From: Planctomycetota bacterium
GTDB taxonomy: Bacteria; Planctomycetota; UBA11346
Length of the DNA stretch: 6,989 bases
Direction of reading: 5' to 3'
NCBI GenBank assembly: GCA_013816415.1
Contig: JACDEN010000136.1
Location: forward strand, 1-6,989
Position numbers and translations under genes: made by a program. Below the pieces are notes generated by a model. That model was not told the origin of the DNA. It worked only from the letters and a program-made list of their open reading frames with translations, and searched no databases. This document shows, piece after piece, positions 4,450-6,989 of this stretch; within the stretch, counting starts at the first letter, position 1, and each line of letters starts with the position of its first letter.

Positions 4450-5533
4450 GCGGCGCCAGGTTGACAGCCGGCGCTCGATGTTCTCCGCTGTCCGCTCTTG
4501 TCCGTTCGGTGCTTTCCACTTCCCCCGACTTTCCCACCCCCGCCAGCCATTCAATGCCTCCCAGCGCTGCCTCCTGCTCCTCCCCAGCGAACCGCTTCCC
4601 CGCCATCCCTTCGATCGCCCGTACCGCCGCCGACCGCTGATGCCGGAGCGCGCGCTGCTGATGCTCGACCCGCGTCGCGTACAGCGCGTCGCTCTCCTCC
4701 TCCCAGCGCGGGGTTGGATGGCCTTGTCCGCCCAGCACTTCGGCGAACACCGGGAATAGGCCGCGGTCGCCGTGATGGCCGCCAAGGGACAGGATGCACT
4801 CGCGCTCCCAATGTTCGGGCCGGTCGCGTAGCGCTGCCCAGAGGCGCAGGCATTCGGCGTCGCAGGCCTGGCGGGTCGCGGCGTCGGGCTCGATCGCCGT
4901 CCACTGGGCGTCGCGCAGATGCGCATCGAGCAACTCGGTGACCAGGCGCGTTCGGAACCCGTCCGCGCTCACGGCGTTCCAGGCGCGCGATCCGCTGACC
5001 ACCGCGTCGGCCGGGGTCAGGGGCGGGCCCCAGCGGTGGGCCTCGATGGTCGCGAGGTCGGACCGGCTGATGGTGTACGAATCCGACCGCGGCAGGACTG
5101 GGATGAGCAGCACGCCCGCGGCGACCACGGCCGACGACAGGAATTCCGCGGCCTGCGGATCATCTACGGCGGTGAGGGTGTAGCGCTGCTCGGCCTCGGT
5201 GGGCGGGTCGAAGCCGATTCCGCGCTCGTATCCCACCGTCGCACGGGTCCAACGCCAGCCGCCGATGATCCTGACCAGGGAATAGGTTGCGATGCCGGCG
5301 TGGAAGTGGTTCGAGCCGATGCTGAACGAGGCGCACCAGCCGACCGGAAGCTCCGGGACCTCGACGCGCTGCGGCAGTACTAGGTGGTACTGCTCGTGGC
5401 CGGTGCTCTTGGCGAACGCAGCGGTGGCGGCGGCCTCGATCGACGGCAGCGCGACCGAATCGGCGGCGGACAACGACAGGGCGGTGATCGGCAGCAGGAT
5501 GCCGACGAGCAGCGGCAGAATGGAGGCGCGCAT
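4313..5533 (-). CDS. Exported protein of unknown function, possibly frameshifted near its C-terminus
   Basis: I do not recognise the family. From ATG at 5533 the frame encodes 406 residues. A classical signal peptide (Met-Arg-Ala-Ser then a Leu/Ile-rich core, cleavage likely after SLSA near residue 22) predicts export to periplasm or outside. This makes 5533 a better start than a TTG 12 codons upstream at 5569. The next 150 residues are mixed and beta-like, with GWCASFSIGSNHFHAGIATYSLVR resembling a small carrier domain. The C-terminal half is alanine-rich and helical; GHHGDRGLFPVFAEVLG and AVRAIEGMAGKRF...ALGGIEWLA suggest HEAT-like helices, as inference only. The last 43 or so codons lie in repeat copy 2 and are probably not native. 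Dropping one base from the C-run at 4522-4526 switches into a frame reading GKWKAPNGQERTAENIERRL and stopping at 4420, which looks more protein-like. No clear Shine-Dalgarno is visible. Confidence 0.72.
   Translation of the reverse strand: MRASILPLLVGILLPITALSLSAADSVALPSIEAAATAAFAKSTGHEQYHLVLPQRVEVPELPVGWCASFSIGSNHFHAGIATYSLVRIIGGWRWTRATVGYERGIGFDPPTEAEQRYTLTAVDDPQAAEFLSSAVVAAGVLLIPVLPRSDSYTISRSDLATIEAHRWGPPLTPADAVVSGSRAWNAVSADGFRTRLVTELLDAHLRDAQWTAIEPDAATRQACDAECLRLWAALRDRPEHWERECILSLGGHHGDRGLFPVFAEVLGGQGHPTPRWEEESDALYATRVEHQQRALRHQRSAAVRAIEGMAGKRFAGEEQEAALGGIEWLAGVGKSGEVESTERTRADSGEHRAPAVNLAPRNPRTRTRFLSFCQILFKATDRSRLRTRFDRGGCFGSACPRMLSP
4331..4441. repeat. Imperfect palindrome inside repeat copy 2
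   Basis: GTCAAATCT (4361-4369) and AGATTTGAC (4405-4413) are perfect inverted arms. AGGAC (4331-4335) and GTCCT (4437-4441) close the outer stem, and GAAGC (4346-4350) can pair with GCTT (4418-4421). The outer arms have diverged from copy 1 (GTGTGTCC there, GCGAGTCC here), yet both copies can still form the hairpin. This suggests the fold matters, although I have not scored it quantitatively. Confidence 0.65.
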
Positions 5534-6002
5534 GGAGTGGTCGAACGGAGAAGCAGGGGGAAGGTTCAACGGCTTGGTGGTCAGCCCTCAGAAGCCGTAA
5601 CCGGTTCCCGAAGATTTGCCCGACGCTCCGTGTTGAGGGCGCGGGACGAGCCTGCGCCCACATGTGCCGCCCGCGAACCGTGGATTCCATCACCTCTACC
5701 GCCCGCGCGCTGACTATTTTCGCAGCATCTCGACGGAAGTCCCTGCCTCACCCCTTCGCCTTCGGCACACCCCGCTCAGGCCGTGGCCACGTCCACAGAC
5801 CCGGCTCGATGCAGCCGCGCCCGGTCCACGATCCATTTCATTCCGCAGCGCGCGGCTTCCTTCACACGTGCACAGGCGCAGCCGATTAAACGAACGGAGG
5901 ACAGGCACTGGCATTTCATTCACACACCTCCAATACAACAAAAGCAGTGCGCTGCTTGGTTTCGTTTGGCCTGCGGCAACGTCGAATGTGAGGGACAGAG
6001 AA
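5534..6002. other. Intergenic gap between divergent genes
   Basis: About 470 bases without a convincing gene; the open frame running upstream of 6003 (from 5664) has arginine/proline-rich, low-information content and no family resemblance. It contains a 7-bp inverted pair GCCCTCA (5584-5590) and TGAGGGC (5634-5640) with a 43-base loop, of unclear meaning. The 12-bp repeat core lies at 5898-5909. Composition shifts from GC-rich to AT-richer at about 5885. Promoters for both flanking genes should lie here, but no consensus pair was convincing. Confidence 0.6.
5898..5909 (+). repeat. Solitary copy of the repeat core AGGACAGGCACT
   Basis: A perfect 12-base match to 3069-3080 and 4281-4292, same orientation, in the intergenic region before the kelch gene. 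The surrounding bases do not match the rest of the repeat. It may be the foot of a decayed REP element; a 12-base exact match by chance in 7 kb is unlikely. It coincides with a composition change. Confidence 0.6.
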
Positions 6003-6989
6003 ATGGCGATGCCTGTACCGTACCGCTGGATCCATGTGACGCCGAAGGCCACCTTCGCACCTCGCGACGGTGCAGGGGCCCTGACCTATCGAGGCAAGAT
6101 GTGGCTTCTGGGAGGGTGGAACCCGAAGGATAAAAAGAATTTCCCCCGCGTCTGCAATAATGAGGTCTGGAGCTCTTCCAATGGAGAGGCGTGGACCTTG
6201 GAGAAGCCAAATACATTCCTCGATCACACCTTTGATTCTGCTACCGACTGGGAAGGCCGGCACACAGCGGGATATATAATTTTTCAGGACAAAATGTGGA
6301 TCGTCGGCGGCGACCCGATCCAGGGATGCTATCAGAACGATCTCTGGAACTCCTCGGATGGAAAATCCTGGTCCCTGGTCAATCGAGGTCGCGACGTCCC
6401 CTGGGGACCGCGGGCATTGCATTACACCGTGGCCTTCGATCACCAGATATGGGTGATGGGTGGACAGACCATGCCAGCGTTCGCTGCGGCGCCCGAAATT
6501 TTTTACCGTGACGTATGGAACAGCGCGGACGGCGTGAATTGGCGAAAAATCGAACCACGGGAACCATATTGGCCGCAACGAGGCATGATCGGCGGCAGCG
6601 TCGTTTTTCAGGACGAGATTTGGATCATGGGCGGCGGAACGTATGACACTCCGAAAACTCCACTGCGAAAATTCTTCAATGACGTGTGGAGTTCGCGCGA
6701 CGGCGTCAATTGGCATCGTCGGCTCGAGCATGCGCCATGGGAACCGAGGCAGTATCACGATGTCGCCGTTTTCGATGACCGCATGTGGGTGCTGGAGGGG
6801 TGGAACACCAAGAATCGAAATGACGTCTGGTATTCGGAAGATGGAGTCGATTGGCACGAACTGCCAGGCGTTCCGTGGAATTCGCGCCACGCCGCTAGCA
6901 TTTTCGTGCACGACGAAGCGCTGTGGGTAGTCGCCGGCAACAATATGGAATCCGACGTCTGGAAACTGGTGCGAATGCCCGCTCCGTGA
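6003..6989 (+). CDS. Kelch-type beta-propeller protein (six blades)
   Basis: A complete 328-residue protein whose TGA ends at the last base of the window. Six repeats are visible. Each pairs a hydrophobic strand ending in Gly-Gly or a variant (MWLLGG 33-38, MWIVGG 98-103, IWVMGG 149-154, IWIMGG 206-211, MWVLEG 261-266, LWVVAG 307-312) with a blade-closing N-D-V-W..S.DG..W block (NEVW 53, NDLW 112, RDVW 169, NDVW 226, NDVW 273, SDVW 317). This is the kelch/galactose-oxidase-like propeller pattern; the final blade is shorter, so velcro closure with the N-terminal strand is likely. The copper-radical residues of galactose oxidase are not evident, so a binding or structural role is more likely than catalysis. 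ATG at 6003 has GAGGGACAGAGAA just upstream, a good Shine-Dalgarno; a second ATG at 6009 is also possible. No signal peptide is seen, so export is not predicted. The frame open upstream to 5664 is not coding-like. Function is otherwise unknown. Confidence 0.9.
   Translation: MAMPVPYRWIHVTPKATFAPRDGAGALTYRGKMWLLGGWNPKDKKNFPRVCNNEVWSSSNGEAWTLEKPNTFLDHTFDSATDWEGRHTAGYIIFQDKMWIVGGDPIQGCYQNDLWNSSDGKSWSLVNRGRDVPWGPRALHYTVAFDHQIWVMGGQTMPAFAAAPEIFYRDVWNSADGVNWRKIEPREPYWPQRGMIGGSVVFQDEIWIMGGGTYDTPKTPLRKFFNDVWSSRDGVNWHRRLEHAPWEPRQYHDVAVFDDRMWVLEGWNTKNRNDVWYSEDGVDWHELPGVPWNSRHAASIFVHDEALWVVAGNNMESDVWKLVRMPAP

Noticed and set aside
5916..6911. 331-codon minus-strand frame opposite the kelch gene
   Set aside because: Periodic peptide content merely mirrors the kelch repeats; the plus-strand frame has the clear blade motifs and a ribosome binding site.

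Overview
The window is a high-GC bacterial chromosome segment with visibly more AT-rich patches at 3000-4450 and 5890-6989. No rRNA or tRNA fixes the taxonomy. The ECF-type sigma factor with an N-terminal F-P-E-T-R-W-S-L motif, the kelch-type protein rich in tryptophan and the REP-transposase remnant are all common in Planctomycetota/Verrucomicrobiota-like genomes. That placement is an inference with modest confidence.

Layout. (1) 1-532, minus: DUF488 gene, running off the left edge. (2) 533-838: a non-coding gap between divergent genes. It holds a minus-strand TATAAT box, a GC-rich structured RNA of about 170 nt with a C(UUCG)G tetraloop, and a very clear intrinsic terminator whose U-run ends 34 nt before the DUF488 start codon. 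This looks like an attenuator/riboswitch-style leader, or a free small RNA. (3) 839-1537, plus: ECF sigma factor, with a terminator whose left arm is formed by its own last codons. (4) 1669-2883, plus: class III adenylate/guanylate cyclase with an N-terminal sensor-like region. (5) 2904-2990: frameshifted N-terminal stub of a REP-associated (Y1/IS200-like) transposase. (6) 3004-3246 and 4215-4449: two direct copies of a roughly 240-bp repeat containing a large imperfect palindrome. They bracket an aminoglycoside-phosphotransferase-fold gene (3267-4214, minus). (7) 4313-5533, minus: exported protein of unknown function whose reading frame runs into the second repeat. (8) 5534-6002: gap between divergent genes, holding a third, solitary copy of the repeat's 12-bp core. 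(9) 6003-6989, plus: complete six-blade kelch-like protein ending at the last base of the window.

The genes do not form one obvious pathway. The left half looks regulatory: attenuated DUF488, sigma factor and cyclase, each apparently its own transcription unit. The right half looks like an accessory region shaped by REP/RAYT-type repeats. Two consecutive minus-strand genes each have one repeat at the 3' end, an arrangement that superficially resembles a cassette array. The two most interesting signals are the structured leader/terminator before DUF488 and the repeat pair with its decayed transposase around the divergent kinase-like gene.
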